Positions 10,595 through 21,240 of a stretch of DNA of 64,000 bases are shown piece after piece (positions within the stretch are counted from its first letter, which is position 1; each line of letters opens with the position of its first letter). This stretch comes from Plasmodiophora brassicae (taxonomy: Eukaryota > Endomyxa: Phytomyxea > Phytomyxea > Plasmodiophorida): assembly GCA_036867785.1 (NCBI GenBank), contig CP145412.1, positions 310,001 through 374,000 of the forward strand. The letters run 5' to 3'. The notes under the pieces are model-generated. The model ran no database searches. It was not told where the DNA came from and worked only from the letters and a program-made list of their open reading frames with translations. The translations under genes were made by a program, and so were the position numbers.

Positions 10595-10903
10595 TATTGC
10601 ACGTTCCAACATTTCCTCGCCTTCAAGGACCGGAATTTGGGCCCGTCTCCGGTGATCATGCCGGTTTGCGCTTTCTTAAAGCGATGCTCTGCCCCGGTTC
10701 CTTGTTGGCTGTGTATTGCACGCTCCATTCTCCAACAAGGAACCGGGGACAAAGCATCGCTTTAAGAAAGCGCAAACCGGCATGATCGATATCACCGGAG
10801 ACGGGCCCAAATTCCGGTTCTTGGAGCGCTTATGGGCCCGAACGAAAGACGTTCCAGGCGACCATCCGGGACTGGAAGGCGAGGAAATGTTGGACCGTGC
10901 AAT
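10595..10903. repeat. Second fold-back repeat with 114- and 172-bp arms
   Basis: The left arm 10595-10708 and right arm 10732-10903 are reverse complements. The right arm has an extra block of about 60 bp. The outer ends read TTGCACGTTCCAACATTTCC and, opposite, its complement with one change. The central spacer is only about 23 bp and contains a further short copy of the TGTATTGCACG end. No transposase sequence was recognised. Confidence 0.75.
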
Positions 10904-10996
10904 GACCATCCTCCATCGTCGACCAGTTCAAGCAATGAGACATTCTCTATTTCATTGCTCGGTACAGTTGCATTGCACGACGTAGCACGATGGCGT

Positions 10997-12277
10997 TCAG
11001 GTAAGCTTGTGCCACAGATGCTTGAACGTACCGGTGAATCGCTTCACCGCGCCTGGGCAACGCCTTTCCAGCAGTGCCACAACTTCCCCATGGCCAGCCT
11101 CCTTGGCCCTGTCCAACGCCGTCTGTCGTTGGTGGTCCTTCGCATTAACGTCGACGTCGATACCCCTGAATTCAAGCAGCGACTCGACGACGACTAGGTG
11201 CCCTTTCTCTGCAGCCAGAACCAGGGGTGTCTTTCCTTGACAGTCGCGTGCATTGACATCAACTCCCTTGGCGTGCAGCAGCAATTGTACGATTTCGTTA
11301 TACCCCCAGAAAGATGCAACGTGCAGCGGTGTCGAACCTACTGGCACGATACGCTCGGTGACGTCGATCCCGGGAATTTCCAGCAGCCTCCTGACGATTC
11401 GCTCATTTCCGTTCGCCACTGCCCAATGTAGCGGCGTCGTCATGTAGTCGCGCCCCATGTTGATGTTCGCGTTGATCCCCTGAATGTCGGCCAGAAGATC
11501 GACAAGGTGGACGTTCGTTTTGGCGGTCGCCCATTGCAGAACATTGCCGAACATCGCATCCCATGTCGCTTCGTTGACGATGGCGACATCGCGCTCGCGA
11601 CTCTCTCCATAGACGACGGCGTAGGGAATCCTGTCGACGATTAACTTTTGTTCCTCTGTCTTGGCGTGTTGACGAAGGTCTGCAATGATAGGACAGTGCT
11701 CCACCATGAACAGGAACGCTTCAGAGTTTCGAGGCAACGACGTGTTCGTCATGGCGCGGATGTCACCCCAGTTCGGCTTCAGTGACAGAAGTGCTCTCCC
11801 GAGAGTCGGCATGCGGAGGCGACAGGCTGCCGTCAGCAGGGCGTAATATCCATCGTCCATCGACATGAACGTCTGCCGAACCCATTTGGCCGCTGCCTCG
11901 TCCTATAGCACACCATCAGCGTGCGTCTGGGAGATGGTCACCTGAAAATGGTAACTTACCTCGTCGAATGCGTAATCCTTGCTGAAAGTTACGACCGCGT
12001 TCAACTCAGGGGTTGCAATATTCTCCAACACGATCGGGGACGTATGGCTGACGACGTCGTTGCGTGCTGAACGCTGCTCGAGCATGACCGTAAGCGTTTG
12101 GGAGTGGTTGCGAATTGCCTCTACGACGGCGTCAATGCTGTCACCATCCTTGGAAATCAACTTGACAGGCGTCGGTGCAGCTTCGCCAAGACCGCTGAGA
12201 AATAGACCGACGACCGTGATTACGCAGAGCCGTCTGGTGTTGAATCGCGTACGGATGCCGCGGGTCGACATGAGCAC
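10997..12277 (-). CDS. Predicted secreted SKP1-like/ankyrin-repeat protein (copy 1)
   Basis: Exons 12277-11960 and 11902-10997, joined over a 57-nt phase-0 intron (gtaagt...ctatag), encode about 407 residues. A basic N-terminus and hydrophobic core (CVITVVGLFLSGLGEA) form a probable signal peptide. A SKP1/BTB-like domain follows (about residues 37-145): VKLISKDGDSIDAVVEAI, PIVLENIATPELNAVV, and, after the splice, MDDGYYALLTAACRL, corresponding to SKP1's LFELILAANYL helix. The C-terminal half has four or five ankyrin repeats (TPLHWAVANGNERIVRRLL and similar). SKP1 normally links F-box proteins to cullin in the nucleus and cytosol, so a secretion signal suggests a role outside the cell or in a host; that is inference. 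Copy 1 is the most diverged of the four here. Confidence 0.8.
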
Positions 12278-12444
12278 GAACGGTCGTTAACGTTGCCTGG
12301 GTCTTCTGATGTCAGCCGTGCGTCTACGTGTTAATGCCGACGGTCGGATTGGTTCTGGCGCAGAGCTGCGGCGTGCGCCCCGGCACATTGCCCGCACTGC
12401 GCGGACTTGCGCCGTGCCACTGGGCACTCCGCGCAGTGAGCTCC

Positions 12445-12510
12445 CAGTGGCGCTTGACTCTCGGACAGTGGCTCTTGACTGTCGGACAATGGCTCTTGAC
12501 TCTCGGACAG
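12445..12510 (+). repeat. Three 21-bp tandem repeats
   Basis: Three consecutive units of the form CAGTGGCTCTTGACTCTCGGA with one or two substitutions each. They lie upstream of SKP1-ankyrin copy 1 (transcribed to the left) in otherwise gene-free sequence between 12278 and 12690. A regulatory role is possible but not shown. Confidence 0.75.
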
Positions 12511-12689
12511 CCTCGGATTTTCCCCCCTTTTTTGCACATACCGAGACCATTTGGTCGAAAGATTAATCTGAGCCGAGCCAGCAGGTAGGTAGGGCAGCCA
12601 CAGGAGTGTAGTCACACTTAGCTGACGATGGCAATTAAACATCTAGCCACCTTCCTACACATGCAAGGTCGGCCAGTTCCGGCAATGTA

Positions 12690-12975
12690 GACATTCTCCA
12701 TTTCATTGCTCTCTTTACAGTCGCGTGGCACAACGTAGCACGATTGCGTTCAGTTAAGCGCGATCCGCAGATGCTTCCACTTATCGGTGAATCGCTTCGA
12801 CGCGCCTGGACAATGCCTTTTCCGCCGTCCTTTCAGCCGTGCCGCAACTTCCATTTGGCCAGCCCCATTGGCCATTGGCGCTGTCCAATGCCGTCTGATT
12901 TCCGTAGTCTTTGCACTGACGTTGATCTCCCCGACGTTGAACAGTGACTCCTCGACGTCTACCGTGAGATAACGG
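12690..12975 (-). pseudogene. Decayed copy of the 3' end of SKP1-ankyrin copy 1
   Basis: This stretch aligns in the same orientation with 10938-11180, the last ankyrin repeat and 3' flank of copy 1. Shared blocks include GGTGAATCGCTTC, the CCTGG(A/G)CAA run and the CGTAGCACGAT flank. It is interrupted by small indels and stops in all frames and has no upstream partner, so it is a dead tail fragment left by duplication or ectopic recombination. Confidence 0.65.
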
Positions 12976-13216
12976 TAGCCGCACATCATGGGGAGCCTGT
13001 CGAGGCAGGTGCGCTGCTCTAAACCGACGTCTGCGCTTAACCTCAGGGCGACGGTGTTCCCGGCAACAAACAGCGGTCTTGGTATTCGCCAGGATGGGGG
13101 ATGTGAATGCGTTGGGCAGGGGGTGCTGGCGGCATCGCGGTTCCTCGACATGCGCTCGTTCCTGGTCGCTGGTCGCGTCTCTCGACCGCCCGGGTCCGAG
13201 GCGGAATTGGGCGGTG

Positions 13217-14753
13217 ATGCGCGATGACGGGACCGGCGTGCTGGCGGCGGGTCGTGAGGCGGGCCTGGTGGACGGGCGCCATCTGCAACGCGTTCTGCAG
13301 GGGAGATCGCGGGCGCGCGTGCGGGCGGTGACGGCCGGCGCCGTGTGCCGCATGGCGATCACCGCAATGGACGCGTGCGCAGGTCGCCTGCTGTGTGCCG
13401 CGGGTCGCCGGGCGACCGTTGTCGACGCGGCCGCCGTTGCCGTGCGAGCCGAGTTCGCAGGGCGCCACGTTCTCACAGGTCGCGTGTGGATGTGTGCCGC
13501 GCCCAGCGACGCTGACCTGACGATGCTAGGCGCCGTGTTCTATCCCGTCGACGCCGGCCTGCTGGTCGTGGCCGACCGGTCCGGGCACGTTCGCCTCGTC
13601 GACGGGTCGAGGATGGAAAGCGCCCTCGACCTGCCCGTCAGCAGCGAGATGATCGGGCACCTGGCAATCTCGCCGGCCAACCCGACCGTAGTGGGCCCCC
13701 CTGCGATTCATCACGCGCGATGGGTGCTGATGATGCTGCAGGTCGTGGCGTGCAGCGTGTCGGAGGAGGCGGGCGTGCGCCTCGTGGATCTTCGCTCAGG
13801 CGCGCGTACCCACGTGCTGGCGTACCCGTCCGGCGCCAGGGTCACCGCCCTAGCCTGGTCGCCATGTGACCCGCACGTCTGCGTCGCTGGGTACACCGAC
13901 GAGCACGTCCTTCTGTGGGACATCCGGCGTCCAGGTGTGCCAGATGACGAACGGTACCGGGCGTCGCCCCCCTGTCTGACCTGCGCTGCTGCCTGCCAGA
14001 TCCGCTGCACAACGTCGCCCTGTCGTCGGCGACCGACCATCGGCGTTCGATGATTACGGGCCTGCGGTTCTCTGCGTTCGCCGACACGGTACTTGCATGT
14101 GCTGGTGTCGACGAGGCGCGCATGCCCTGCAGGCTGACACGGGACGCCCACACCAGGTGTTTGCTGCCGCTGCCAATGGCCTCCTGCACGGGGTGGACGT
14201 TCGTACGGGTCGGCGCGGGCTGTCGTTCGTGACGGACGATTATCGGCGATCACCGATTCAGTACGACGACGAGTGGCGCTGGTGCCGGGCGATTGCGCTG
14301 ATCGTTTGCCCATAGGTTCACGGTGATCAACGACTGGAACTGTGTCGCGTACCCCAGTGGGCCTGGAGCCCTGCTGTTCGGCCTCGAATCGGCCCGCCTG
14401 CCGCCGGTGGGCAACGTACAGTCTGGCCTGGCCGACGTCACCGCCCTGGCCTTCGATCGCGACCTCCTTGTATGGCTGTTGTACTGCTCGGGCGTCGTCT
14501 GCACCCGTTCTGATTCGCGCGTCCCATGAAGACCCTGTTCAGCGGAGACAGCGACGGCGTCGTTGTCGTTCACCGCCCCGTCTGGTCGTCGCCTGCTGAG
14601 TCCGACTCTGCCCCTGGCGACCTGTCTGCCGAGTTCAGCGACGTGGAATTCGCACCCTGTACGGGTCAGGGGCGCGTCCCATGCCAGAATGGTGTATTGA
14701 GCGGATGCGTTGGATGCACTAGGACCTACCCGTCAATGCTCGACAGGGGGTGA
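13217..14753 (+). CDS. CSA/ERCC8-like WD40-repeat protein
   Basis: A multi-exon gene. Predicted exons are 13217-13687, 13742-13934, 14000 to about 14114, about 14165 to 14210, about 14302-14469 and 14532 onward. Introns of 54, 65 and 62 nt are clear; the two between 14115 and 14301 are less certain. WD repeats include VTALAWSPCDPHVCVAGYTD with HVLLWDIRRP, then DHRRSMITGLRFSAFADTVL, and TLFSGDSDGVVVVHRPVW near the end. Their order and spacing follow ERCC8/CSA, including a segment like that protein's GLKFTV (GLSFTVINDW). CSA is the DDB1-CUL4 substrate receptor in transcription-coupled repair. Another DCAF-type WD40 protein is possible. The ATG at 13217 is provisional. If the frame runs to TGA at 14753 it overlaps the tail of the convergent gene. 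Confidence 0.6.
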
Positions 14754-15315
14754 AGCCCAGGGGACAGCGCGGGAGCAGATGGCGAAATCTCGGGCGACGG
14801 CGCCGATGGCCGGATCCCGGGCGACGGCGCCGACGGGCGAATGTCGTTCAGAGCTGGCAGCACGAACCCGTTGCGAATGCCCGCGTGCGACGTCGCCCCC
14901 AGCTCGACGCCGTCGTCGGATTCAATCCGCTTCCAGAGCACCTGGCCAGCACTACTGTGAGATATCGTTGTGCCGCGTCCTGGGCACGCCCGACTACCCG
15001 AACAGGCAGGGCGGCGGCCGCAACCAGCAGGCAGATGCCGATAACAACAACGACGGTTTCGGCGGGTTGGATCGCGTGCGAACCCGGTGGGCCCACGGCC
15101 GGCAGGATGGCGGCCAGGGTGATGACGCCCAGCGTCAGCAGCACGGCCGACCTGATCATGACCTTGCGCCATGTGAACGTCGTCGCCCTGTCGCCGGCGT
15201 CGCCGCTGGACGCGTCCAGGTCGGCGTATTGCATCACGACGACGACGTCGTAGATGGATCGATCTGTACCGTCGGGTTGCCACACAGGCGAGATTCCAGT
15301 GAATCGTGTCTCCAC
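14726..15315 (-). CDS. Small protein with two transmembrane segments, unknown function
   Basis: Exons 15315-14998 and 14941-14726 with a 56-nt intron (gtagtc...ggccag) encode about 177 residues. Two hydrophobic helices are visible: RSAVLLTLGVITLAAILPAV and AETVVVVIGICLLVAAAALP. Before them is a soluble N-terminal stretch of about 50 residues, and after them a proline/serine-rich tail with repeated IRPSAPSP units. Splicing keeps the frame open to TGA. No family was recognised. Its 3' end overlaps the probable 3' end of the convergent WD40 gene by about 28 bp. Confidence 0.55.
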
Positions 15316-15458
15316 GCGACGGAAGGCTGGGTACGCGTTCTATCGAGGCACGAGACTAGCACTGCTGCTGGCTGGGGCACCGGGCGTCGTTGCACAATGG
15401 CGCTGGCGTGGGTCTCTATTGCTGGCGCTCGTTCGTTCGTTCGTCGCCCCCGCCGGCT

Positions 15459-18022
15459 CTACAGCTTGAGCCACCTCAGGGTCGCCACTTTGACGAGATC
15501 GTTGACGAGGAACGCGCAGGCGAACGAGTACGCGACGACGACGGCGCTCTTCCACAGCGGGAGGCTGGGGATGATGATGCCCAGCGTGGCGATGATCAGG
15601 ACGAGGGCGGCGACGGTCAGCGACACGCCCAGCAGGACCCAGCCGGGTCGTGTCGCGTTCGGCCCGTACGAGCAGGCCCGGTTGCGGACGCTGAACAGCG
15701 TGAAGAAGCCGAAGAAGTACAGGAGGACGAAGTTGAACGTGTGCAACTGGCCCGTGTCGCCCGCTAGGTCGAGCGGGCCCGCCCCGATGTACAGCAGGCC
15801 GATCGATTCGCCGACGCAGACCATGCCGAGGATCGTGGAGGCCAGCGCCAGGCGCCCGACGTCGAACGTGGTCGGCCGGGGCGACCCGGTCACCCGGTCC
15901 GTCGAGATCGCGATCGTGACAAAGTCGACGAGGAACAGCAGGACGACGATGTCGACGGCGTCGATGACGACGTAGTGCTCGGGCGTGACCAGGTACGCCA
16001 GGACGACGTAGACGACCTGCTGGCACGTCTTGATGATCTTGTTCAGCATCCAGGTCACGATGCGCTGGTGCGTCTCGCGGCCGACCTCGACGAGGGCCAG
16101 CGCGCCGGCCAGGCCCTCGTGCGTCAGGACGGCCGAGGCGGCGCCCTTGGCGATGTCGGTCGCGTTCGACATGGCGATGCCGACCTCGGCGAGCTTCAGC
16201 GCCGGCGCGTCGTTGACGCCGTCGCCCGTCATGCCGACGACGTGGCCCGCCTGTTGCAGGGCGCGGATCACGCCGTGCTTGTCCTCCGGGTACACGTCGC
16301 CGAACCCGTCGACGGACGACCAGTCGACGCCGACGATCTCCAGGTCGCCGCCGCCGCCGCCGCCGCCCTTCCTACGCCGGTACGCGTCCAGGCTGATGAC
16401 GCGGTCGCCGATCGAGACGGCCGCCGCCGTCTGCCGCCCGATCCGGGTCGCGTCCCCCGTCAGCATCTTGACGGTGACGCCCAGCGCCCGCAGGCGCTCG
16501 ACGACGTCCTTCGAGTCGGCGCGCGGCGGGTCGTAGACGGCGACCAGGCCGACGAAGCGCAGCGCCGGCCCGGTGGCAGTGGACCGGGCGACGGCCAGCG
16601 CCCGGTACCCGCTGCCGGCCCAGCGGTCGACGACGGCGCTGATGCTGGCGGCGACGGCGTCGGCGTCCTGGCAGAGCGGGACGACGGAGGCGACGGCGCC
16701 CTTAACGGCGCTGAACGCGGCGCCGGTGTCGGCGTCGACGACGTGGCCCTCGGTGCGGCGTGTGCTCGGGTCGAACGGCGTGAAATCCGTCTGCCTGTAC
16801 CGGGCCAACGCCCGCTGCACGAGACCGCGCCGCTCGGCCTGGTCGCAGAACGCGCTGTCGATCGGGTCGTGGTTCGCCGCGCTCGACGCCAGGTACCCGG
16901 TCGTGAGGACGGCGTCGTCGTCGCCGTCGGGCGCGTGCACGTCGACGATGGTGAGGCGGTTCTCCGTGATGGTCCCCGTCTTGTCGGAGCAGAGCACCGT
17001 CATCGAGGCGGCGTCCTCGGTGGCGTTCAGACGCGTGACCAGGACGCCGCGCCGGGCGAGCTCGACGGACCCGAGCGCCATCGTCACCGTGAACATGGCG
17101 GGCAGCGCGATCGGGATGCCGCTCGTCAGCAGCAGCAGCATGAGCGGGATGACGGCGACGGTGTCGTCGCCGCGGGCCGCCGTGACGACGAAGGCGACGG
17201 CGACGCAGACGACGACCATGGCGAGCAGGGCGCGCGTCACCAGGCCGATCACGTGGTCAGTGTGCGTCTTGGGCGCCGACGTCTGCACCAGCGACACGGT
17301 GCGCCCGAACACGGTGCCGGCGCCGACGCGCACGACCTGGCAGGTCGCCTCGCCGCGCACGACCGTGCTCCCGGACAGGACCTCGTCGTTCGCCGCCTTG
17401 GCCATCGGCTGCGACTCGCCGGTCAGCGCCGACTGGTCCGCCGACACTGTGTGTGCGATCGTTTCGTTCATGGGTGGGCGAGACGCGCGCGACAACGACA
17501 GCACGTACGTTGGCCCTGGACGATGACGAGGTCGGCGGGGACGACGTCGCCGAGGCGGACACGGACAACGTCGCCGCGGACGAGGTCCCTGGAGGGGGCG
17601 TCGGCCCAGGCGCCGTCGCGTAGGACGCGGGCGCGCACCTCGAGGCGGGCGCGCAGGCGGCGCACGGCGGCGCGGGCGCGCACCTCCTGGACGAACCCGA
17701 GGACGGCGTTGGTGACCAGCAGGACGCCGATGATGTAGGCGACCGTGTACTTGCGGACCCAGGGCAGGCAGGCGACGACGATGGTCACCTCGAGCATGTA
17801 GGCGGTCAGGCCCGTGAACTTCCTCAGGAACAGGCCGACCGGGTTCGCCTCCGCCTGCACCGTCTCGTTGTACCCGTCGGCGGCGCGCTGCGCGTCGACC
17901 TGCGCGCCCGACAACCCGCGCGACACGTCCGCTGCCGGCAGCGGCCGCTCGTTGTCGTCCGCCGCCGCCGCCACCGCCGCTATCGGGACGACGGCGACCG
18001 CCTCACGACCGCCCGGGTCCAT
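15459..18022 (-). CDS. P-type cation ATPase, probably a P3A proton pump
   Basis: Exons 18022-17509 and 17446-15459, with a 62-nt phase-1 intron (gtacgt...acacag), encode about 833 residues. The splice restores GQLSADQSALTGESQP, the actuator TGES motif. Downstream are the phosphorylation site CSDKTGTITEN (about residue 326), KMLTGDATRIGRQTA, MTGDGVNDAPALKLAEVGIA and a hydrophobic C-terminal membrane domain. The N-terminus is short, with the first membrane pair at YTVAYIIGVLLVTNAVLGF. Length, lack of a long regulatory tail and motif spacing suit P3A plasma-membrane H+-ATPases, which energise nutrient uptake; ion specificity is not proven. GC content is very high, producing long spurious antisense frames. 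Confidence 0.88.
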
Positions 18023-18060
18023 TGCCGGTTAATAACGTGCGGGATCGGTCCTGTGTCGCG

Positions 18061-18312
18061 ATGGCCGCGCGCGCGCCCCCCGCCTATGGGTCGTTCCCGC
18101 CGCCCTTAAGCGATCGCGACGACGAGACTTGGGCGTGTAACCTGGACGGGCGAGCGGGCGACGCCGCAGGGGACCCACCGGTTGCGCCCGGACCGCCGAT
18201 GACGTCGAATACTATTGTGACGGGACGAGCGCGCGCGGTCGATCCTGTGGTAGTACGTAAAGGGTGGCGGGTCCACGCTCGTGGTACGGGTCGCATCGGA
18301 TCGGATCGATGA
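18061..18312 (+). CDS. Weak candidate short gene divergent from the ATPase
   Basis: ATG 18061 opens 83 codons (MAARAPPAYGSFPPPLSDRD and onward) to TGA at 18312. The first 25 residues look protein-like and the rest is low-complexity. It lies 38 bp from the ATPase start on the opposite strand. It may be the first exon of a gene whose remainder was lost to the following repeat island. No domain and no clear splice partner were seen. Confidence 0.25.
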   Translation: MAARAPPAYGSFPPPLSDRDDETWACNLDGRAGDAAGDPPVAPGPPMTSNTIVTGRARAVDPVVVRKGWRVHARGTGRIGSDR

Positions 18313-18914
18313 CGCGCATCGTGGACGGCGCGTCGTTCCTCGTATATGATCCAGGGCAGCAGCTGGACGGTTGACGATGTGCGCCACAGGGAGCGTCTCG
18401 CTTCTACAGTCAGGCCGGTTCAACCTGGATCCGTACGTGGAGCGACGTTGTTGTATACGCGACGGTCAATGCCGCATCTGCTTCCCGCGTCCCTATGTTC
18501 CCCGTACTATGCAATTCGTCTGGCACCATCAGAACTATGGAACATCGCAGCATAGGCGTCGATTGTAGATCGTGAAGTCGGCGCTCCGGCACGGCCGCGG
18601 TCCCGACCGGTTTACAGAGCACCGCGCCGTCGCGTTGATACGTACAGCAGAAAGGGCTCTGGTCGGCGCCCACTATTCCGTACGTGCTGATACGTCAAGG
18701 TCGACCTCTCGTATACCGGCGGCCGTGTTTCTTGTCTTGGCACATGCAATACACAGTCTCCATTAATGCTCGCCAGCCCAACCGCTGCGTCTAGCGGCTC
18801 GCTGGAGCCTGCCTGGCGCCGCCGGCCGCGCGCATCGCCAGGTGTAAGGCGTCTTCGTCGCGGGGCGACGAGGACGAAAGCGTTATTCGACGTTTACCTG
18901 GTGACCTTCATCGA
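18313..18914. repeat. Dispersed-repeat sequence shared with 21404-21640
   Basis: No gene was found. From about 18676 the sequence resembles 21404-21640 in the same orientation: GCTGATACGTCAAGGTCGAC, an AACCGCTGCG block, a GCATCGCCAGGT block and a final CTGGTGA(C/A)CTTCATCGATG block, with substitutions and small gaps between. It is an old, noncoding duplicated segment. Confidence 0.55.
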
Positions 18915-19430
18915 TGCCTCTCGCTGGTTCCGGCGTTGTAGAACCAGGCAAGATCGGCTGCTGTCTGCTGGTCCCCGTCTCGTAACGCCGAGCAGCCGTT
19001 GAACGGTACGACGGGGCGCCAACCATACCACGATACGCGTCCCGGGCAGCCAGGTGCGGCGGTGACGTCCTATCCGTCGGAATCGCGTCGATATCAAATT
19101 CCAGGAGCACGTTGAGCAGCAAGTCCACGATGTCGTGGTAGGGAGCAGGGACGGCTGTGCAATGGGGCCGCCGCTGGGTACGTTGACCTGGCATTAACGT
19201 GATCCCGCGGGCACTCAGCAGCAGATCAGAGACGATGTCCTGGCGATCAGCTCTGACTGCCCAGTGCAGGGGGGGAGGGGGGCGTCTGCCTGCGCCTGTC
19301 CAGCACACTGCCGTCGACCCTGGGAAGGCGCAGCAGGAACGCCATATCAACTCCGGTTCGCCATGGGCGTATGCGATCCAGTGCAGCAACTTCAATCCGT
19401 CGGCCCACATCGCGGTACGGATCACCGATC
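18915..19430 (-). pseudogene. Decayed SKP1-ankyrin gene fragment (ankyrin part)
   Basis: The minus strand reads as a degraded version of the ankyrin half of copy 2 (23784-24600). Recognisable pieces are AMWADGLKLLHWIAYAHGEPEL, LHWAVRADRQDIVSDLLLS, DIVDLLLNVLLEFDIDAIPTD and GTSRQQPILPGSTTPEPAR at the end. Frame-changing gaps and missing repeats break it, and no SKP1-like or signal-peptide exon lies upstream before the repeat at about 19478. It is a dead copy of a host gene family. Confidence 0.75.
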
Positions 19431-19562
19431 CTGCATCCCCCTCTGCAGCGCGAGACGACCGCGGACCGACAGCAGACGGTCAACGCGTGAGACAGTTGAA
19501 CCCTGACAGTTTGACCGACTACCATGCCGAAGAAGCGACACGACGAGCCCGCGGCCATGATT

Positions 19563-20137
19563 AATGTTGTTCCGCGCGTTGTGTCGATGTGGAACCACTG
19601 CAAAGGCGGTCAGGATGTCGTTTCCCGGCAGCCCAAGAACGTTAAGGTGGACTCCCGGTCCCTGACGTCGAGAGGTTTCATCTATGTCCGGTTTGTGATG
19701 TCGTCGTTGCTGAACGCGCACATGCTGCATTGCCTGCTGTGTCGAATTCGGAAATGATCTCCGATTTTAACAGCTAGGCATATCTCAACCACCAAAAGTC
19801 CTTCAGCGACTTTCTCTGCAAGTTCTCCTGACGTCATTCCATGCGAGGGCACCCAGTGTGCGACAACGTCGCAGAGAATGTCGCTGAAGGACTTTTGGTG
19901 GTTGAGATATGCCTTCCACTTGTGATAGCTGTTAAAATCGGAGATCATTTCCGAATTCGACACAGCAGGCAATGCAGCATGTGCGCGTTCAGCAACGACG
20001 ACATCACAAACCGGACATAGATGAAACCTCTCGACGTCAGGGACCGGGAGTCCACCTTAACGTTCTTGGGCTGCCGGGAAACGACGTCCTGACCGTCTTT
20101 GCAGTGGTTCCACATCGACCCAGTGCGGAAGAACATC
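19563..20137. mobile_element. Fold-back duplication carrying a possible DDE-transposase (piggyBac-like?) tail
   Basis: Arms of about 240-250 bp (about 19563-19819 and 19871-20137) are near-identical reverse complements around a 51-bp spacer. They differ mainly by a gap of about 13 nt near the loop. Each arm encodes the same peptide reading outward-in (MWNHCKDGQDVVSRQPKNV, then RGFIYVRFVMSSLLNAHML). That resembles the C-terminal part of some DDE transposases, possibly piggyBac-like; the family call is tentative. No complete element, terminal repeat or target duplication is visible. Confidence 0.6.
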
Positions 20138-20274
20138 GTGGTGAGGAGGAAGCGCTCCAAACATGCACGGTCAACCTGTGCTCGACCAAGCACAGTCGGA
20201 ATCACAAGAGTTGCTACGAGCTCATTCATTCCTCCAGGACGATCCGCAGGCGCGAAGAGCCAGAGCAGCCAAGC

Positions 20275-20400
20275 CGCCGGGGTCAATGGCTACAATAAAC
20301 ATGCCTCACTCCGATTAACCTGACTTGGGCAATTTTCGACGTCGAGTTTCTTCAATACCAGCGCTCGTTTGTCCAAAGACGCATCCTGTGGAGGGAACAA
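20275..20400 (+). repeat. Dispersed repeat, copy at 21820-21955
   Basis: This stretch matches 21820-21955 in the same orientation: CCTGACTTGGGCAATTT, CGACGTCGAGTT(T/C)CTTCAA and AAAGACGCATCCTGTGG, with small indels between. It is noncoding. A shorter relative of the left edge (an ATATGCCACACTC block) also lies near 26015. The repeat seems to border the accessory segments of this island. Confidence 0.6.
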
Positions 20401-20714
20401 GTGGAATGAACTTTTCCAATCTCCATGACGCTGGACTCGCTAGATGACATATAGGTGATGTCGACATTTACCTAACAGCATCGTTAGCTAAAACACAGGA
20501 TCCCAACCGGTGGGCAACCGTACGGTCAGATGCAGCGCTACAGTGCAATCCGAACCTCGTTTGCAACAACACAATGGTCTGCGGACGCCGGACTCCGGAG
20601 TTCAGTCTGCGGGCGGCGGCCGAGAGTCGAGAGTCGAGACTCGAGACCGCCAGTGTCCGCTCCCGCCACCCGCAAGTCCGATCGTCGATCGACCATCTGC
20701 AAGTCCGCGACCCG

Positions 20715-21240
20715 GGTCCACACAAGCCGTTCGAAGACTACATGCGCCATCGGCATGTAGACTTCATGACCAGTCGGCAGGACATCCGACAGAAGCCCAC
20801 GCGTCAGCCTGGGTGTACGAGAGCTAGGAGCAGATCAACCCGGGTCATGGGCGGGCGCGGCGGGTCTGACCCGGGTCGACCCGGAACACCCACGGGTCGG
20901 GTCAGGTCGACTGGGAACACCCACGGGTCGAGTCGGGTCGACCCGCTGCCATCTCTAGGCCCACGTGTTGAGTAGTACTGTGTCCTTGCTGATCTGCTCC
21001 CAGCTCTCGTACACCCAGGTTGCTGCGTCCTGACGCGTGGGCTTCTGTGTCCTTGCTGATCTGCTCCCAGCTCTCGTACACCCAGGTTGCTGCGTCCTGA
21101 CGCGTGGGCTTCTGTCCGATGTCCTGCCGACTGGCCATGAAGTCTACAATCATGCCGATGGCGCATGTAGTCTTTGAACGGCTTGTTAATGCCGTGTAGC
21201 TTCGAGGTGAAACCTGCCACCACGACGTCGACCTGGGCAA
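20715..21240. mobile_element. Inverted relic copies of a pogo/Tigger-like transposase tail
   Basis: On the minus strand from about 21236 leftward, VVVAGFTSKLHGINKPFKDY matches the end of pogo/Tigger (Tc1-mariner superfamily) transposases. In another frame, VDFMASRQDIGQKPTRQDAA and WVYESWEQISKD follow, the usual continuation. A second shorter copy lies in plus orientation at about 20715-20840 (HKPFEDYMRHRHVDFMTSRQ). The copies need frame changes and have no catalytic core, so they are dead fragments. Between them lies GC-rich sequence built from repeated GGGTCGACCC-like words (20840-20955). Confidence 0.55.
20980..21113 (+). repeat. Perfect 67-bp tandem duplication
   Basis: Two adjacent identical 67-bp units, 20980-21046 and 21047-21113, beginning GTGTCCTTGCTGATCTGCTC. 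The unit lies inside the pogo-like relic and is also present once, inverted and diverged, in the left copy. Exact identity indicates a recent slippage or tandem-duplication event. Confidence 0.85.

Noticed and set aside
15975-17738. A 587-codon plus-strand frame antisense to the P-type ATPase
   Set aside because: It is an artefact of very high GC codon use: the composition is Arg/Asp/Gly-rich without any motif, while the minus strand encodes a complete ATPase with all catalytic motifs.
20840-20955. GGGTCGACCC-rich block considered as a regulatory array or origin
   Set aside because: It lies between decayed transposase fragments with irregular spacing, and nothing ties it to a gene or replication feature.
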